A stretch of 64,000 nucleotides of DNA from Spirochaetia bacterium 38H-sp (GCA_039023545.1 JBCHKQ010000006.1:1-64000), one strand, 5' to 3'; numbered from the stretch's first letter, positions 54,389-64,000 are shown. The notes: generated by a model not told the origin, from the letters alone. Program-made: numbers and translations.

Positions 54389-55237
54389 CTACTCTCCCTC
54401 TCCTGGAACAATAGAATCTAGTCTGCACTGATGATCCTTTTCTTTTTCAATATCCTTATAAGCGCCAAGACGCTTAAACATAAGGTCAAAATCTACAAGA
54501 TGTCCGTCAAACTCAGGCCCGTCCACACATACAAACTTAACCTCATCACCCACGCGCACTCTGCATCCACCGCACATACCAGTACCGTCGACCATAATCG
54601 TATTAAGCGAAACCACAGTAGGAATGGCATAAGGCCTTGTGGTCTCAGCACAGAACTTCATCATAATAGGAGGCCCAATGGCAACAACCTCATCCACTCC
54701 ACCCTGCTCGCACAGCTCTTTTAAAGGCTCAGTAACAAGAGCCTTTCTACCGTAAGAACCGTCATCCGTACACACAATAAGCTTATCCGACACAGAAGAC
54801 AACTCCTTTTCCATGATAACAAGCTCGCGGGAACGCGCACCTATTATGCTGATAACCTCAGCTCCAGTCTCCTTAAATGCACGCGCAATGGGAAATACTG
54901 GAGCAGCCCCTATACCGCCTCCAACACACACAACACGTCCACGCTTCTCAATATGCGTAGGATGCCCAAGAGGCCCCAACACATGGGCAACACCCTCTCC
55001 CACAGAAAGAGAACACAACATCCTACTCGTCTTTCCCACAACCTGCACAATCAAAGTAATAGTCCCCTCTGCCCTATCCACATCAGCAACACTTAGAGGT
55101 ATTCTCTCACCAAACTCATCGTCAAGCTGAATCACAACAAACTGCCCTGGCTTATGAGAAGTTGCAACATGTGGCGCTTCCAAAACCAGTCGGAAAACAT
55201 TCTCGGATAACCTGAGTTTTTCTCTTATCGCAAACAC
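54389..55237 (-). CDS. nfnA: NADH-dependent ferredoxin:NADP+ oxidoreductase small subunit (NfnA; FNR-like)
   Basis: 282 aa from GTG 55237, chosen because GGAGG lies 5 nt upstream. FAD-binding barrel (KPGQFVVIQLDDEFGERIPLS), the NAD-binding segment VCVGGGIGAAPVFPIA near 100, and a C-terminal [2Fe-2S] site (DGTGMCGGCRV, KFVCVDGPEFDGH). With NfnB it couples NADH and reduced ferredoxin to NADP+ reduction, a common feature of anaerobes. Confidence 0.92.
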   Translation of the reverse strand: MFAIREKLRLSENVFRLVLEAPHVATSHKPGQFVVIQLDDEFGERIPLSVADVDRAEGTITLIVQVVGKTSRMLCSLSVGEGVAHVLGPLGHPTHIEKRGRVVCVGGGIGAAPVFPIARAFKETGAEVISIIGARSRELVIMEKELSSVSDKLIVCTDDGSYGRKALVTEPLKELCEQGGVDEVVAIGPPIMMKFCAETTRPYAIPTVVSLNTIMVDGTGMCGGCRVRVGDEVKFVCVDGPEFDGHLVDFDLMFKRLGAYKDIEKEKDHQCRLDSIVPGEGE

Positions 55238-55343
55238 AAAACCCTCCAAAAAATAAAACACTGTACCACTTTGTGCAATATTATATATAAAAAAATTAAT
55301 AAAGAAAAGTAGATACCATAAGATAATAAATTATCAAAACTTA

Positions 55344-55477
55344 GATCGAACGTCGTACCCGCACCATGTAAGGAATAAAATACAGCATGGTGCGGCCACT
55401 CCTGCCTTTGGCAAAATGCATTTTTCTTTCCGCCGGGAAGCAGCGTGAGATGCGAAAGCATCTCACGCGTTCGGTAT
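55344..55477. repeat. Hairpin repeat locus 10: inverted pair
   Basis: The plus copy is 55344-55413: GATCGAACGTC, stem CCGCACCATG/CATGGTGCGG, ACTCCTGCC-TTT-GGCA. The minus copy is about 55430-55477: CCGCCGGGAAGCAGC module, GTGAGATGC-gaaa-GCATCTCAC, then GCGTTCGGTAT. It fills most of the 286-bp gap between nfnA and the CapA-like gene. Confidence 0.85.
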
Positions 55478-55488
55478 AAAAATTATAA

Positions 55489-55517
55489 ATGACACATCAT
55501 ATGCTTTATGTTAATCT
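55489..55517 (+). promoter_or_regulatory. Promoter of the CapA-like gene, predicted leaderless
   Basis: ATGACA (55489-55494), 17-bp spacer, TAATCT (55512-55517), then 6 nt to the GTG at 55524. Confidence 0.7.
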
Positions 55518-55523
55518 TTTTAC

Positions 55524-56894
55524 GTGAAACAGACGATTTTTCTGAGTTTTTGCGTATTCTATCTACTGGCCTGCTGTAGCGCCTACAAGCAAGATGATGC
55601 GGATTTTGCGACGGTAAACGATGTGCCGATACCACAAGAGATTGCAAAATGGGTAATGGCAGAAGAAGCCTATCAGGGAGAGATTCCGGACGAAAAAGGG
55701 CTCTGGAAACCCATACGTGAGATACTTTATGCAGTCCCTGTCTCTTTTACAGAAGGAATCACTGCCAATTTTACAGAGGAAGAAGCCTGGAAGCTGGCAA
55801 TTCCGATTGAGGAACTCACAGCCCCATACGTTGCAGCACGGGTAGAGGGGAAACTGCCGGGAGAAGAAGATTATAAGTTAAAAAAATTGCTATGGATAGG
55901 ACTTAAGAGAAATAAGGAGGAGTATAACCCTATTGCAGAGAAATGGTTTAAGAAACTGGGGTTTGAAACACTCAGGGTTGTATGGCTGGGGTTTACAGGC
56001 GATATAAGCCCTAGTGGAGAGATGGGCAGACTTTTTGATAGTGACGGAGGGATAACAAAGGTGCTGGATGGACTTGCATATTCTCTTGCAGAATTTGACT
56101 TTCTAGCTGGAAACTTGGAGGGAGCGGTTACACAGAGCAAAAAGGCTTATCCAAAAAAATATACATTTTCTGTATCAGAAGAAACCTTATCAGGATTGTC
56201 AGCCCTTGGTTTTGACTGGCTTAGCATTTCCAACAATCATAGCTGGGATTTTTATGCAGAAGGTTTTATAGAAACACTTGAGGCCCTAAGAAAATATGCT
56301 ATAGACACCTCAGGTGCTGGGAAAAATATAAAAGACGCAAAAAGGTGGGCAGAATATACGCTGGGAAACAGCAAAATAAGGATAATAGGGGTCAGTGCCT
56401 ACCTCAGGGAAAATAGCGGTTTTGACGGAAAAACTCTGACAATGGCAGGAGAGAGCAAGGCAGGAGTGATCTGGACAGACAGCGAAGCGATTGAAGATGC
56501 CATATCCCCACGAGAAGGACTGGATATTGTCTTTATACATGGCGGATTAGAATACACTGATAAGCCTCGTTCTGACTGGGTCAAGCTTTACAGGAGCATT
56601 ATAGACAGGGGAGCGGATATTGTTATTGCTTCTCACCCGCATGTGATACAAGGTGCAGAAGCCTACAACGGAGGATACATTTTTTACTCCCTAGGCAACT
56701 TTCTTTTCCCTGACGATGTAGATGATATAAGAGCCTTTATGGGATTTATTCTTAAGCTTGGTATATATGACAATAAAGTCATAGCAGTAGATTGCATACC
56801 ATTTATTAGTGACGGAATAAGCTTAAGTCCTGCTGGAGAAAAAATCGGTAAAGAAATCATAAAGAGATTTAAAACTTTATCAGAAGAATTATAA
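55524..56894 (+). CDS. CapA/PgsA-family metallophosphatase-like lipoprotein
   Basis: 456 aa, GTG start. Lipoprotein signal with LLACC near 14-18. A lineage-specific segment of about 130 aa is followed by the CapA fold: GFTGDISPSGEMGRLF near 155, DFLAGNLEGAV near 193, SISNNHSWDF near 235, VIASHPHVIQGAEAYNGGYIFYSLGNFLF near 372-400. The Asp/Asn/His residues are those of calcineurin-like phosphoesterases. Known relatives act in poly-gamma-glutamate or capsule synthesis; the substrate here is unknown. Single-gene unit with a predicted leaderless promoter. Confidence 0.88.
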   Translation: MKQTIFLSFCVFYLLACCSAYKQDDADFATVNDVPIPQEIAKWVMAEEAYQGEIPDEKGLWKPIREILYAVPVSFTEGITANFTEEEAWKLAIPIEELTAPYVAARVEGKLPGEEDYKLKKLLWIGLKRNKEEYNPIAEKWFKKLGFETLRVVWLGFTGDISPSGEMGRLFDSDGGITKVLDGLAYSLAEFDFLAGNLEGAVTQSKKAYPKKYTFSVSEETLSGLSALGFDWLSISNNHSWDFYAEGFIETLEALRKYAIDTSGAGKNIKDAKRWAEYTLGNSKIRIIGVSAYLRENSGFDGKTLTMAGESKAGVIWTDSEAIEDAISPREGLDIVFIHGGLEYTDKPRSDWVKLYRSIIDRGADIVIASHPHVIQGAEAYNGGYIFYSLGNFLFPDDVDDIRAFMGFILKLGIYDNKVIAVDCIPFISDGISLSPAGEKIGKEIIKRFKTLSEEL

Positions 56895-56960
56895 GCAAAA
56901 GTTTTGTAAACAGTCCTAGCACAACTTTAAAAACATTAGCTTTTACAGCCATAAATCCAT

Positions 56961-56993
56961 AAAAAAAAGAGCTGCATTATAATAATGCAGCTC
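56961..56993 (-). terminator. Terminator of the mcsA-mcsB-clpC operon
   Basis: Perfect GAGCTGCATTA/TAATGCAGCTC stem (56969-56993), followed on the minus strand by a run of eight or more T residues (56968-56961). Confidence 0.88.
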
Positions 56994-57016
56994 CGTGTCG
57001 TGCATGTTGTTTACTA

Positions 57017-59536
57017 TCAGCCTACTCTATTGGCAGATAACTCTGGTTTTTTTTCTTCTTTTGCCTTATCGGAAAATATCAGTTTTTCTCCTCTAGTACT
57101 GACAAATATTTTTGACCCCGGAGCAAAACGCCTCTTTAAAATCTCAAGAGAAAGCGGGTCTTCAAGCTCTCTCTGTATGGTCCTTCTAAGAGGGCGCGCT
57201 CCATACTTAGGATCATAGCCCTTATCCAAGAGAAAATCACGTGCCTTTTTACTTATATCTATATCCATTCCCTGCTCACGCACACGAGAAAAAACCTCTT
57301 CCAGAAGAATTTTTAGTATGTTTGCAAGATCATCTCTGCTAAGACTCTTAAACACAACAGTCTCATCAATTCTGTTAAGAAACTCAGGACGGAAGAGTTT
57401 TCTAAGCTCATTTAGAGCAGATGACTGTATGTCTTTAAAATCTATTATACCTTCCTGAGTCTGAAACCCTACGGCAGATTCCCTCGTAATCTCTCTTGCT
57501 CCAACATTGGATGTCATAATAAGCACAGTATTGCGGAAAGACACCTTATGTCCCAGATTATCCTGCAGCTCTCCTTCTTCCAGTATCTGAAGAAGTATAT
57601 TAAACACATCAGGATGAGCTTTTTCTATCTCGTCAAAAAGAATAACAGAGTACGGCCTGTGTCTTACCTTCTCTGTAAGCACACCACCTTCTTCATAACC
57701 AACATATCCTGGAGGTGCACCTACAAGTCTGGAAACATTATGTTTTTCCATAAAGTCGGACATATCCAACCTTATAAGAGCAGAGGTATCGCCAAAAAGG
57801 TATTCTGCAAGGGTCTTTGCAAGGAGAGTCTTACCCACTCCCGTAGGCCCCAAAAAGACAAAGGACCCCATAGGTCTGTTGGGAGAACTAAGTCCAGTAC
57901 GCGCTCTTCTTATTGCAGATGCTATAACCTTTATAGCCGTGTCCTGACTTACAACTTTCCTGTGCAATTCCTCTTCTATGTGTAACAGCTTCTCGGATTC
58001 TGTCTGAGCTATTCTCACAAGAGGTATTCCCGTAATATCAGATACAACCTCCTGCACATCTTCCTGGTCAACAATATTCTGAGTTTTCTTTATCTCCATC
58101 TTCCAGGCAGTTCTCAGTCTTTCCTGCTCTTTCTTGAGTTGGTTTATCTGATCTCTTATTGCAGCAGCTCTTTCGTAGTTTTGAGTATTTACAAGCATTA
58201 TTTTCTCAGAAGTAAGCTCATCAATACGTTTATCTATCTCCTCTATTTCTTTGGGCCTATTGAGAGTCTGTACATGTGTTCTAGAGCCAGCTTCATCCAG
58301 AAGGTCTATAGCCTTATCCGGAAGATGTCTATCTGTTATGTATCTGGATGACAATATTGCTGCAGCTTCAAGCGCCTTTTTTGTATATGTCACATTATGA
58401 AAGTCTTCATACCTTGATTTTATTCCTTCCAGTATACGTATACTCTCATCTACAGAAGGCTCCTTGACATACACAGGCTGAAAACGCCTTTCCAGAGCTG
58501 CATCCTTTTCTATATACTTTCTGTACTCATCTATAGTTGTAGCGCCTATACATTGCACTTCACCTCTGGAAAGCGCCGGTTTTAACATGTTGGAAGCATC
58601 AATAGCACCCTCTGCTCCACCTGCACCTATTATCGTGTGAAGCTCATCTATAAATAATATTACATTCTTTACAGCAGTTATTTCCTTCATCACCCTTTTT
58701 AAACGTTCTTCAAACTCTCCGCGATACTTTGTCCCTGCGACAAGAGCAGCCAAATCAAGAACAAGTATTCTCTTTTTTTCGAGTATTTCCGGTACTTCTC
58801 CGCGTACTATCCTCTGTGCCAGAGCTTCTACTATGGCTGTTTTTCCTACTCCGGGTTCTCCTATAAGCACAGGATTATTTTTTGTTCTTCTGGCAAGAAC
58901 CTGTATAATTCTCCTGAGTTCTCGCTCGCGGCCTATCACAGGGTCAAGCTTATTTTGAGAAGCAAGCATGCTCAAATCACGGGAAAACTCATCAAGAAGA
59001 GGAGTGTTCTTTCTGTAAGCTCCAGCTCCAGAAAAAGCAGCCTTTTTGCTATCTTCCTGGCTTTTTTCTCCCCATCCTCCGTTATACACACTCTCCGAAG
59101 CTTTAAGCTCTGAAACAGCTTCTCGTATAGATTCCAGGTCCACACCTGCATGGGCAAAAAAGTTTATTGTAATGGAGCCTTTTTCTCTTACACAAGATAT
59201 TAGTATATGCTCTGTTCCTATATACTCGTCTTCCATTTTTCTGGCTTCTTCCGCAGCATATTCCAAAACACGTCTAGTCCTCTGCGAAAGAGGTACATCT
59301 CCTAGAATAAAACCGCCCTCTCTCTTCTTTGTCATATTTTTTTCTATAAAGATCTGCAACTCTTCTGGATTAATTCTGAGTTTCTTTAGAGCCCTATAGG
59401 CCTTACCGCTTCCTTCTCTTATTATTGCGAGAAGAACATGCTCCGGTTCCAGCTCATCTGAGTGATATCTCTTTGCTTCGTCCTGGGCAAGAATCGTAAG
59501 TACTTTCTGTGCTCTCTGCGTAAGGTCTCTAAACAT
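57017..59536 (-). CDS. clpC: ATP-dependent Clp protease ATP-binding subunit ClpC
   Basis: 839 aa. Double ClpN domain (1-145), first AAA+ module (Walker [15 protein letters not shown] near 208), the middle coiled region with a UVR motif near 430-460 ([18 protein letters not shown]), and second AAA+ module ([20 protein letters not shown] near 555). It unfolds substrates for ClpP. Last gene of mcsA-mcsB-clpC; no ctsR repressor gene is present upstream. Confidence 0.96.
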   Translation of the reverse strand: MFRDLTQRAQKVLTILAQDEAKRYHSDELEPEHVLLAIIREGSGKAYRALKKLRINPEELQIFIEKNMTKKREGGFILGDVPLSQRTRRVLEYAAEEARKMEDEYIGTEHILISCVREKGSITINFFAHAGVDLESIREAVSELKASESVYNGGWGEKSQEDSKKAAFSGAGAYRKNTPLLDEFSRDLSMLASQNKLDPVIGRERELRRIIQVLARRTKNNPVLIGEPGVGKTAIVEALAQRIVRGEVPEILEKKRILVLDLAALVAGTKYRGEFEERLKRVMKEITAVKNVILFIDELHTIIGAGGAEGAIDASNMLKPALSRGEVQCIGATTIDEYRKYIEKDAALERRFQPVYVKEPSVDESIRILEGIKSRYEDFHNVTYTKKALEAAAILSSRYITDRHLPDKAIDLLDEAGSRTHVQTLNRPKEIEEIDKRIDELTSEKIMLVNTQNYERAAAIRDQINQLKKEQERLRTAWKMEIKKTQNIVDQEDVQEVVSDITGIPLVRIAQTESEKLLHIEEELHRKVVSQDTAIKVIASAIRRARTGLSSPNRPMGSFVFLGPTGVGKTLLAKTLAEYLFGDTSALIRLDMSDFMEKHNVSRLVGAPPGYVGYEEGGVLTEKVRHRPYSVILFDEIEKAHPDVFNILLQILEEGELQDNLGHKVSFRNTVLIMTSNVGAREITRESAVGFQTQEGIIDFKDIQSSALNELRKLFRPEFLNRIDETVVFKSLSRDDLANILKILLEEVFSRVREQGMDIDISKKARDFLLDKGYDPKYGARPLRRTIQRELEDPLSLEILKRRFAPGSKIFVSTRGEKLIFSDKAKEEKKPELSANRVG

Positions 59537-59552
59537 AATGTCCTCTTTTTCC

Positions 59553-60599
59553 TTATATCCTCGTCAATTGAGAGGATATCCAGCTTGCTCTTTCCCTCTC
59601 CTCTTCTTCACGTGAGAAGGAAAGTCTTTTCTCTTCCAGCCTTTCTCTTATATGTCCGGGCTGGCATTCTATATATAATCTTAAAAAGCTGTCCACATCA
59701 AAACCATCTATTAATGACCAGACAGCTCCTGTTCTAAGGGAGAGCAGAGCCTCGGTACATTCTCTGGAAGAAAGTCTCTCGCTATTCTTTAAAAACTCAT
59801 AAGCCTCAAGGACTCTCTTCCTTGCATCTTCCCTTAGCCCCTTATGGGATAAAATATCCGTTTTTCTCTCCCTCTCATAATTTATTACTATATGATAGCA
59901 CTCTTCAAGTCTTTTTATTATTTTTTCAGGTTTTTCGTCGTTAAATGGTTTTGTGGATAATATGGCAAGGCCCTGAGTAGCACAATCTCGCAGGGCTTTA
60001 ACAGGTTCCAGAGAAAAACCAAATTCAGATACAATTTTTCTTATATAATCGTCATCCTGATTAGAAAGGGAAGCCGGTATATGCAATAACAATGTAACAT
60101 TGATACCATTGCCAACATCCGTAAAATTTGCATTGAGATACCCAAGCTCCAAAGAAAAAGCAAAAGAAAGCTCCTTATCCAGTCGTCTATCAAGCTCTGC
60201 CATATGTGTCATGGCAGGACTCATAATCCTACCTTTGCTAAGATAGATAACCCTCAGATGATCGGAAACAAGCCCCAAACCAAAAATATTGGGAGAACTG
60301 GAAGTAAGCAAAAAAGAAGATTGATAGGTAAGCAAATCACCTCTGTCGACAACATTTTCTTCAACAAGCTTCTTTTTTAAAAGAGGTGGCATACTTCTAA
60401 ACCTAAGTAAAGAAGCATTGGAGAATTGCTTTTTCCAAGCAGAAAGTATGATATCTTCCAAAGAGGCAATCTGGGTGGAGGCCAGTCCACCGACAAAAGG
60501 AAAATCTATTATATTTCTAGCTAACCTTATTCTTGTGGACACAACAACATCGTCGGATGGCAATTCTGTTGAGTACCATTTCTTCTGATGTATTGACAT
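59553..60599 (-). CDS. mcsB: McsB-like protein, probably catalytically inactive
   Basis: 348 aa phosphagen-kinase-fold protein. The nucleotide-binding STRIRLARN (21-29) and SDHLRV (112-117) are kept. Compared with Bacillus McsB as I remember it, the catalytic NEED loop reads LVSD (110-113), and the active-site TSCPTNVGTGLRAS reads NANFTDVGNGINVT (156-169), replacing the catalytic Glu, Cys and an ATP-binding Arg. It may act only as a scaffold or activator of ClpC with McsA. Its start lies one nucleotide after the mcsA stop. Confidence 0.88.
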   Translation of the reverse strand: MSIHQKKWYSTELPSDDVVVSTRIRLARNIIDFPFVGGLASTQIASLEDIILSAWKKQFSNASLLRFRSMPPLLKKKLVEENVVDRGDLLTYQSSFLLTSSSPNIFGLGLVSDHLRVIYLSKGRIMSPAMTHMAELDRRLDKELSFAFSLELGYLNANFTDVGNGINVTLLLHIPASLSNQDDDYIRKIVSEFGFSLEPVKALRDCATQGLAILSTKPFNDEKPEKIIKRLEECYHIVINYERERKTDILSHKGLREDARKRVLEAYEFLKNSERLSSRECTEALLSLRTGAVWSLIDGFDVDSFLRLYIECQPGHIRERLEEKRLSFSREEEERERASWISSQLTRI

Positions 60600-60600
60600 A

Positions 60601-61140
60601 TCAGTCCTGACCAGATGATTCTTCTTCTATCTGTTTTAAGCGATCTCGTATTCTTGCAGCCTTCTCGTAATCTTCCGACATGAGAGCATGCTCAAGACTA
60701 TGCTTTAACCTGACTCTGTCTATAAGAGCAGTCTTAAAACCGGCAAAACGAGGAGGTACATTGCCCTTATATCTATATCCTTCTTGGAAGTACTTTAATA
60801 TCTCACTTCTAAAGGCATAATAACAATCGGGACAACCTGCACGATATCTAGCAGAGAACTCTTCATACGGCATACCGCAGGTAGGGCAATAAAGCCCCTC
60901 ATACTCTATATCCGAGTCATCCACAGACATAGCTTCCTCATCAAAAATATCATCAAAACCTTCTTCTGTTAAAAAGGCCTGAAAAAATTCATCCATACTA
61001 AAATTGATCTCACCTCCAAAATTCTCGATCTCAAAACTCTCAGCACACTGAGCACATAGCTCTATCTCTTTGATGTTACCATCCACAATCTGTTGAATCC
61101 TTATAACAACTTCCGATTCGCCACAAATACTACATGCCAT
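60601..61140 (-). CDS. mcsA: McsA-like zinc-finger/UVR protein
   Basis: 179 aa. Two zinc-binding pairs, CSICGES...CAQCAES (near 3-35) and CPTCGMPY...CPDCYYAF (near 86-107). The C-terminal UVR motif (LEHALMSEDYEKAARIRDRLKQIEEE near 145-172) is as in ClpC activators. It normally activates McsB and delivers ClpC substrates. It heads the operon, with taggag upstream of the ATG. Confidence 0.92.
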   Translation of the reverse strand: MACSICGESEVVIRIQQIVDGNIKEIELCAQCAESFEIENFGGEINFSMDEFFQAFLTEEGFDDIFDEEAMSVDDSDIEYEGLYCPTCGMPYEEFSARYRAGCPDCYYAFRSEILKYFQEGYRYKGNVPPRFAGFKTALIDRVRLKHSLEHALMSEDYEKAARIRDRLKQIEEESSGQD

Positions 61141-61216
61141 AAAAAGAAACTCCTAAAAGCAAAATCGTTGCTTAAGTTAATTGTAATACGAAAAGCGATA
61201 AAAGGAAATACGCTTT

Positions 61217-62485
61217 TTATTCCCTTCGTAAAATTTCAACTGGCTTTAATACCATGACTTTTTTTGCAGGAAAATAAGAAGATAAAAAAGATAACATAAA
61301 GCCGGATAATAAAATAACAAAAACACTTGTATAGTCAATATTTACAGGAATATAATCCAGATAAAAATCGGATGAGAAAAAATTGGATAATCTAACTTCC
61401 CTTCCCTGTAAAACAAAAAATAAAGTCGAGAAAAAATTTATAAGTTTCTGTATCATTACAAATATATTGTTTATATTTATGGATATAAAAAGGCCTATGA
61501 GAAGCCCTATACCAGCCCCAGCTACACCTATAAATATACCTGATAAAAAATAAGCTTTGGAAATATCAGCCGGATGAGTACCCATAACCTTTAACATTGA
61601 GATTTCTTCCGCTCGTTCAATAACCAGCATTGCAAGAGAAGAAGATATGCTTAGTGCAGCAATAATAGCAAGAAAAGCCATTATAAAGAGCAATATTGCC
61701 CGGCTTGTAGAAAAGGATATAAATTGAGCCTTTCCCAATTCTTTCCATGTCAAGACAAACCATCCTCTGCCAAGAAGCTTTGATACATTATCCTTTACTC
61801 TTTGCGTTATGTAAAAAGGATCATCAGTTTTTATACCCACTATTTGTCTGGAAGAATCTTTGTCAAAAAGCCTTACAGCTTTTTCATACGGAACATATAT
61901 CCAAAGCTTATCAACATCCTGATATCCGGTAGAAATCACACCAACTACTCTAAAAATACTTATTCTAGGAAGAAGCTTATTTTTTCCAAACTTTCTAGTA
62001 GTAAGCAGCTTAAGATTGTCTCCTGTTGTTAATCCCAACTGACGTGCTACCTCAACACCTATCACCGCATTATTGCCAACAAGCTCAAAAGTACCGGATT
62101 CTATCCTTATAGCATCTTGCAACCCCTTATCGTTTTTATAAACATCATTTGGTATGCCCTTTACTGTAACACCAGTTCTCCCGTTTTCCGATAAAACCAA
62201 TCCTACCCCGTCAATCTCAGGAAAAGCAAAAAAACCAGTATCGGACAACCTTTTTGCAGCAGATTCCATATCAGCAGAATCGGAAAAAGAAATAGCCTGC
62301 ATGTGATAAGTTGTAGTCTCAATCAATTTTCCTGTTAATCCGTTTATCATCCCGTCGGAAATATAAAAAACTACAACAAAAGGGATAATACCTATAGCAA
62401 TTGCGATAATAGAAGACCTTACTCTTCCAGCAAGCTTACCGGCATTAAAGAGGTTTTTCCAGGCAAGAAAAAGAACTTCTCTCAT
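61217..62485 (-). CDS. Lipoprotein-releasing ABC transporter permease (LolC/LolE)
   Basis: 422 aa. N-terminal helix (IIAIAIGIIPFVVVFYISDGM), a periplasmic MacB_PCD domain with ENGRTGVTVKGIP and IGVEVARQLGLTTGD, and three C-terminal helices of the FtsX domain with ERAEEISMLKVMGTHPADIS. An insertion of about 40 residues between the last two helices (FFVLQGREVRLSNFFSSDFYLDY) is typical of LolE. ATGA overlap with the upstream lolD. Confidence 0.9.
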   Translation of the reverse strand: MREVLFLAWKNLFNAGKLAGRVRSSIIAIAIGIIPFVVVFYISDGMINGLTGKLIETTTYHMQAISFSDSADMESAAKRLSDTGFFAFPEIDGVGLVLSENGRTGVTVKGIPNDVYKNDKGLQDAIRIESGTFELVGNNAVIGVEVARQLGLTTGDNLKLLTTRKFGKNKLLPRISIFRVVGVISTGYQDVDKLWIYVPYEKAVRLFDKDSSRQIVGIKTDDPFYITQRVKDNVSKLLGRGWFVLTWKELGKAQFISFSTSRAILLFIMAFLAIIAALSISSSLAMLVIERAEEISMLKVMGTHPADISKAYFLSGIFIGVAGAGIGLLIGLFISININNIFVMIQKLINFFSTLFFVLQGREVRLSNFFSSDFYLDYIPVNIDYTSVFVILLSGFMLSFLSSYFPAKKVMVLKPVEILRRE

Positions 62486-63159
62486 AATTGCTTAAGCCTT
62501 CCATTTTCAAGATGAAAATGACAATCCGCTCTATTTGCAAGACTCATATCATGAGTAACCATAACAAGAGTTACTCCCTCATCTCTTACAAGAGAAAAGA
62601 AAATATCTTCAACTGTTCTTGATGTTCTTTCATCCAGATTACCAGTGGGTTCGTCCGCAAGTATTATAGAAGGGTTGTTAACAAGTGCTCTTGCTATTGC
62701 TATTCTTTGTCTTTCTCCTCCAGACAGCTGATGTGGATAATGTGTCATTCTATCAGAGAGTCCCACCTTTTCTATCAGATATCTTGCCCTATCTTCTGAG
62801 TCTTTTTTTGATATTCCTGACATATAGGCCGGTAGAAAAACATTTTCAAGACTTGTGCATTCTCTAAGAAGATAATGCATTTGAAAGACAAATCCAAGAT
62901 GATTTCTTCTGAATTCTGTAAGCTCCTCCTCTGATAAGTTTGATATATCCTGTCCAGAGATTTCTACCCGACCGCTATCCGGTTTATCAAGTCCCCCTAT
63001 TATATGAAGAAGAGTACTCTTACCGGAGCCGCTTTCTCCTGTTATAACATAGACCCTGCCACTCTCCATGGATACAGAGATACTATCAAGAATTCTTATT
63101 ATAGTTCCGCCAGAGGAATACTCTTTGACAATATCATTTGCAACAATAGAATTATTCAT
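62482..63159 (-). CDS. lolD: Lipoprotein-releasing ABC transporter ATPase
   Basis: 225 aa. Walker [13 protein letters not shown] (near 41), signature LSGGERQRIAIARAL (near 144), Walker B SIILADEPTGNLDE (near 163) and H-loop MVTHDM. It sits between two LolC/E-type permease genes, overlapping both, which supports a LolCDE assignment over MacB. Confidence 0.93.
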   Translation of the reverse strand: MNNSIVANDIVKEYSSGGTIIRILDSISVSMESGRVYVITGESGSGKSTLLHIIGGLDKPDSGRVEISGQDISNLSEEELTEFRRNHLGFVFQMHYLLRECTSLENVFLPAYMSGISKKDSEDRARYLIEKVGLSDRMTHYPHQLSGGERQRIAIARALVNNPSIILADEPTGNLDERTSRTVEDIFFSLVRDEGVTLVMVTHDMSLANRADCHFHLENGRLKQL

Positions 63160-64000
63160 TTCTAAGGACCTCTGTAACTGTGTTTTTTTTCATAATATTC
63201 GATGCAGAAAAAGCAGCATATCCGGAAACAAAGCTGGCATAAAGAACAACAAAAAAAACCTCCAAGGTTTTGACCTTATACGGAATTCCAGAAATATAAA
63301 ATGAAGTCGGAGAAAAAATACTTACTTTGGAAAACACTCTGTTTCCTCCGGTAATCTCTGCAATCCAATTAAAAAACTCAAAAACAGTGTTGACAGACAA
63401 CTCGACAAGCTCAAAGATAACCCCCATATTCAAAGAGAGAAAATAACCCCATAAAACTCCTACAAATGAGCCCAAAACACCTATAATCAAACCTTCTAGC
63501 AGAAAAACAAACCGTACATCCCTTTCTCTTGCACCTATAGCCATAAGGAGTGCAAGTTCTCCCCTTCTCTCAAAAATAGAACGCCTAAAACTATGAATAA
63601 GATTCAAGCCTATGACAAGAAAAATGAATCCTACTAGCAGGACCAAGAATGTTTTTTCCATTCTTAGAGCGGAAAAAAGTGCTCTGTTATAATCAGAAAA
63701 AGAATGAGCATCGTATCCCTTTCTTCTTAATAAGTCAGCATAATGTTCTGAGTATGAGGAGTCAATAAGCTTTATTGCCGTAAAAACCTCTTCTGCATCA
63801 GAAAGATTAAGTGCATTATCAATAGACATAAAAACAAAAGAATTGTCTATTGCATAATTCCCTGTCCTAAACAGTCCAGCAATCCGGTAAGAAGAAGAAA
63901 CCGGACTTATTATACCTATTTTATTAGGAACCATAGTTATAAATGTAATCTCATCTCCAGGCAAAAGCCCCATAGAGAAAGCAAGTTCTTTTCCTACTAC
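63152..64000 (-). CDS. Lipoprotein-releasing ABC transporter permease (LolC/LolE), 5' end beyond window
   Basis: The frame stays open to position 64000 (VVGKELAFSMGLLPGD at the edge), so the N-terminus is missing. The visible part holds the end of the periplasmic domain and the FtsX membrane domain, with RRGELALLMAIGARERDVRFV near the middle and an insertion between the last helices. First gene of lolC-lolD-lolE. With them it extracts lipoproteins from the inner membrane for outer-membrane delivery. Confidence 0.9.
   Translation of the reverse strand, partial: VVGKELAFSMGLLPGDEITFITMVPNKIGIISPVSSSYRIAGLFRTGNYAIDNSFVFMSIDNALNLSDAEEVFTAIKLIDSSYSEHYADLLRRKGYDAHSFSDYNRALFSALRMEKTFLVLLVGFIFLVIGLNLIHSFRRSIFERRGELALLMAIGARERDVRFVFLLEGLIIGVLGSFVGVLWGYFLSLNMGVIFELVELSVNTVFEFFNWIAEITGGNRVFSKVSIFSPTSFYISGIPYKVKTLEVFFVVLYASFVSGYAAFSASNIMKKNTVTEVLRNE

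Overview
The window looks like a chromosome segment from a low-G+C, anaerobic spirochaete of the Treponema/Spirochaeta type. No 16S gene is present, so the genus is not determined. The assignment rests on gene content: a sugar-binding protein with a spirochaete-style mature N-terminus (FANGGAEE), a very large LptD/OstA-like outer-membrane protein, an McsA-McsB-ClpC operon without ctsR, LolCDE, a metallo-beta-lactamase/cyclic-nucleotide-binding fusion, a TGS-SAD-uridine-kinase-like protein and an NfnAB transhydrogenase (typical of anaerobes). There is no prophage, insertion sequence, CRISPR array or rRNA operon. The only RNA genes seen are one tRNA-Val(TAC) and one preQ1-I riboswitch.

Layout: 1-6.4 kb is a minus-strand sugar operon (binding protein, two MalF/MalG-type permeases, a GH31 alpha-glucosidase and, last, its own LacI-type regulator), with an operator just downstream of its promoter. 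6.4-10.7 kb holds a DUF763 protein, a MutT/NUDT1-like hydrolase, a cobalamin adenosyltransferase, a group-2 sigma factor and a LysM/degenerate-M23 protein. 10.9-16.6 kb is a stress-efflux locus: a MacAB-TolC-like exporter operon diverges from an operon encoding an ECF sigma factor, a probable anti-sigma factor and a CpxP/Spy-like sensor. Both sides carry the same GGAAT-N18-GTC(T/A)AA promoter. 16.6-22.3 kb is purB-guaB-purA-guaA (IMP to AMP and GMP). 22.5-36 kb is a set of lipoprotein, aminotransferase, HD-GYP-like, kinase-like, MBL/CNB and LptD-like genes. 36.3-44 kb has uvrA, nadE, a membrane protein, a riboswitch-controlled queuosine-precursor transporter, a FAH-family hydrolase and tRNA-Val. 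44.2-52.8 kb is purL-purE-purF-purM-purN-purD. 52.9-55.2 kb is nfnAB, 55.5-56.9 kb a CapA-like lipoprotein, 57-61.1 kb mcsA-mcsB-clpC, and 61.2-64 kb lolCDE, with the first gene cut by the window edge.

Three signals go beyond gene content. (1) Ten intergenic loci between 10.7 and 55.5 kb carry a modular hairpin repeat: a conserved ATACCGAACG end, a stem whose sequence differs at each locus but whose pairing is kept, and a conserved CTGCC-NNN-GGCA mini-hairpin. It occurs singly, in inverted pairs, or one copy nested in another. (2) Several genes have a sigma-70 promoter (near -35, exactly 17 bp spacer, near -10) whose -10 box ends only 5-7 nt before the start codon. This predicts leaderless mRNAs for purB, uvrA, purL and three others, while other genes have ordinary Shine-Dalgarno leaders. 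(3) Several proteins are conserved in fold but lack catalytic residues: McsB (catalytic Glu and Cys replaced), the M23 domain and the HD-GYP protein.

Start codons were reassigned where an apparent longer start lies inside an obvious ribosome-binding site or upstream of a better one. All functional calls come from reading motifs and remembered family sequences, without database searches.
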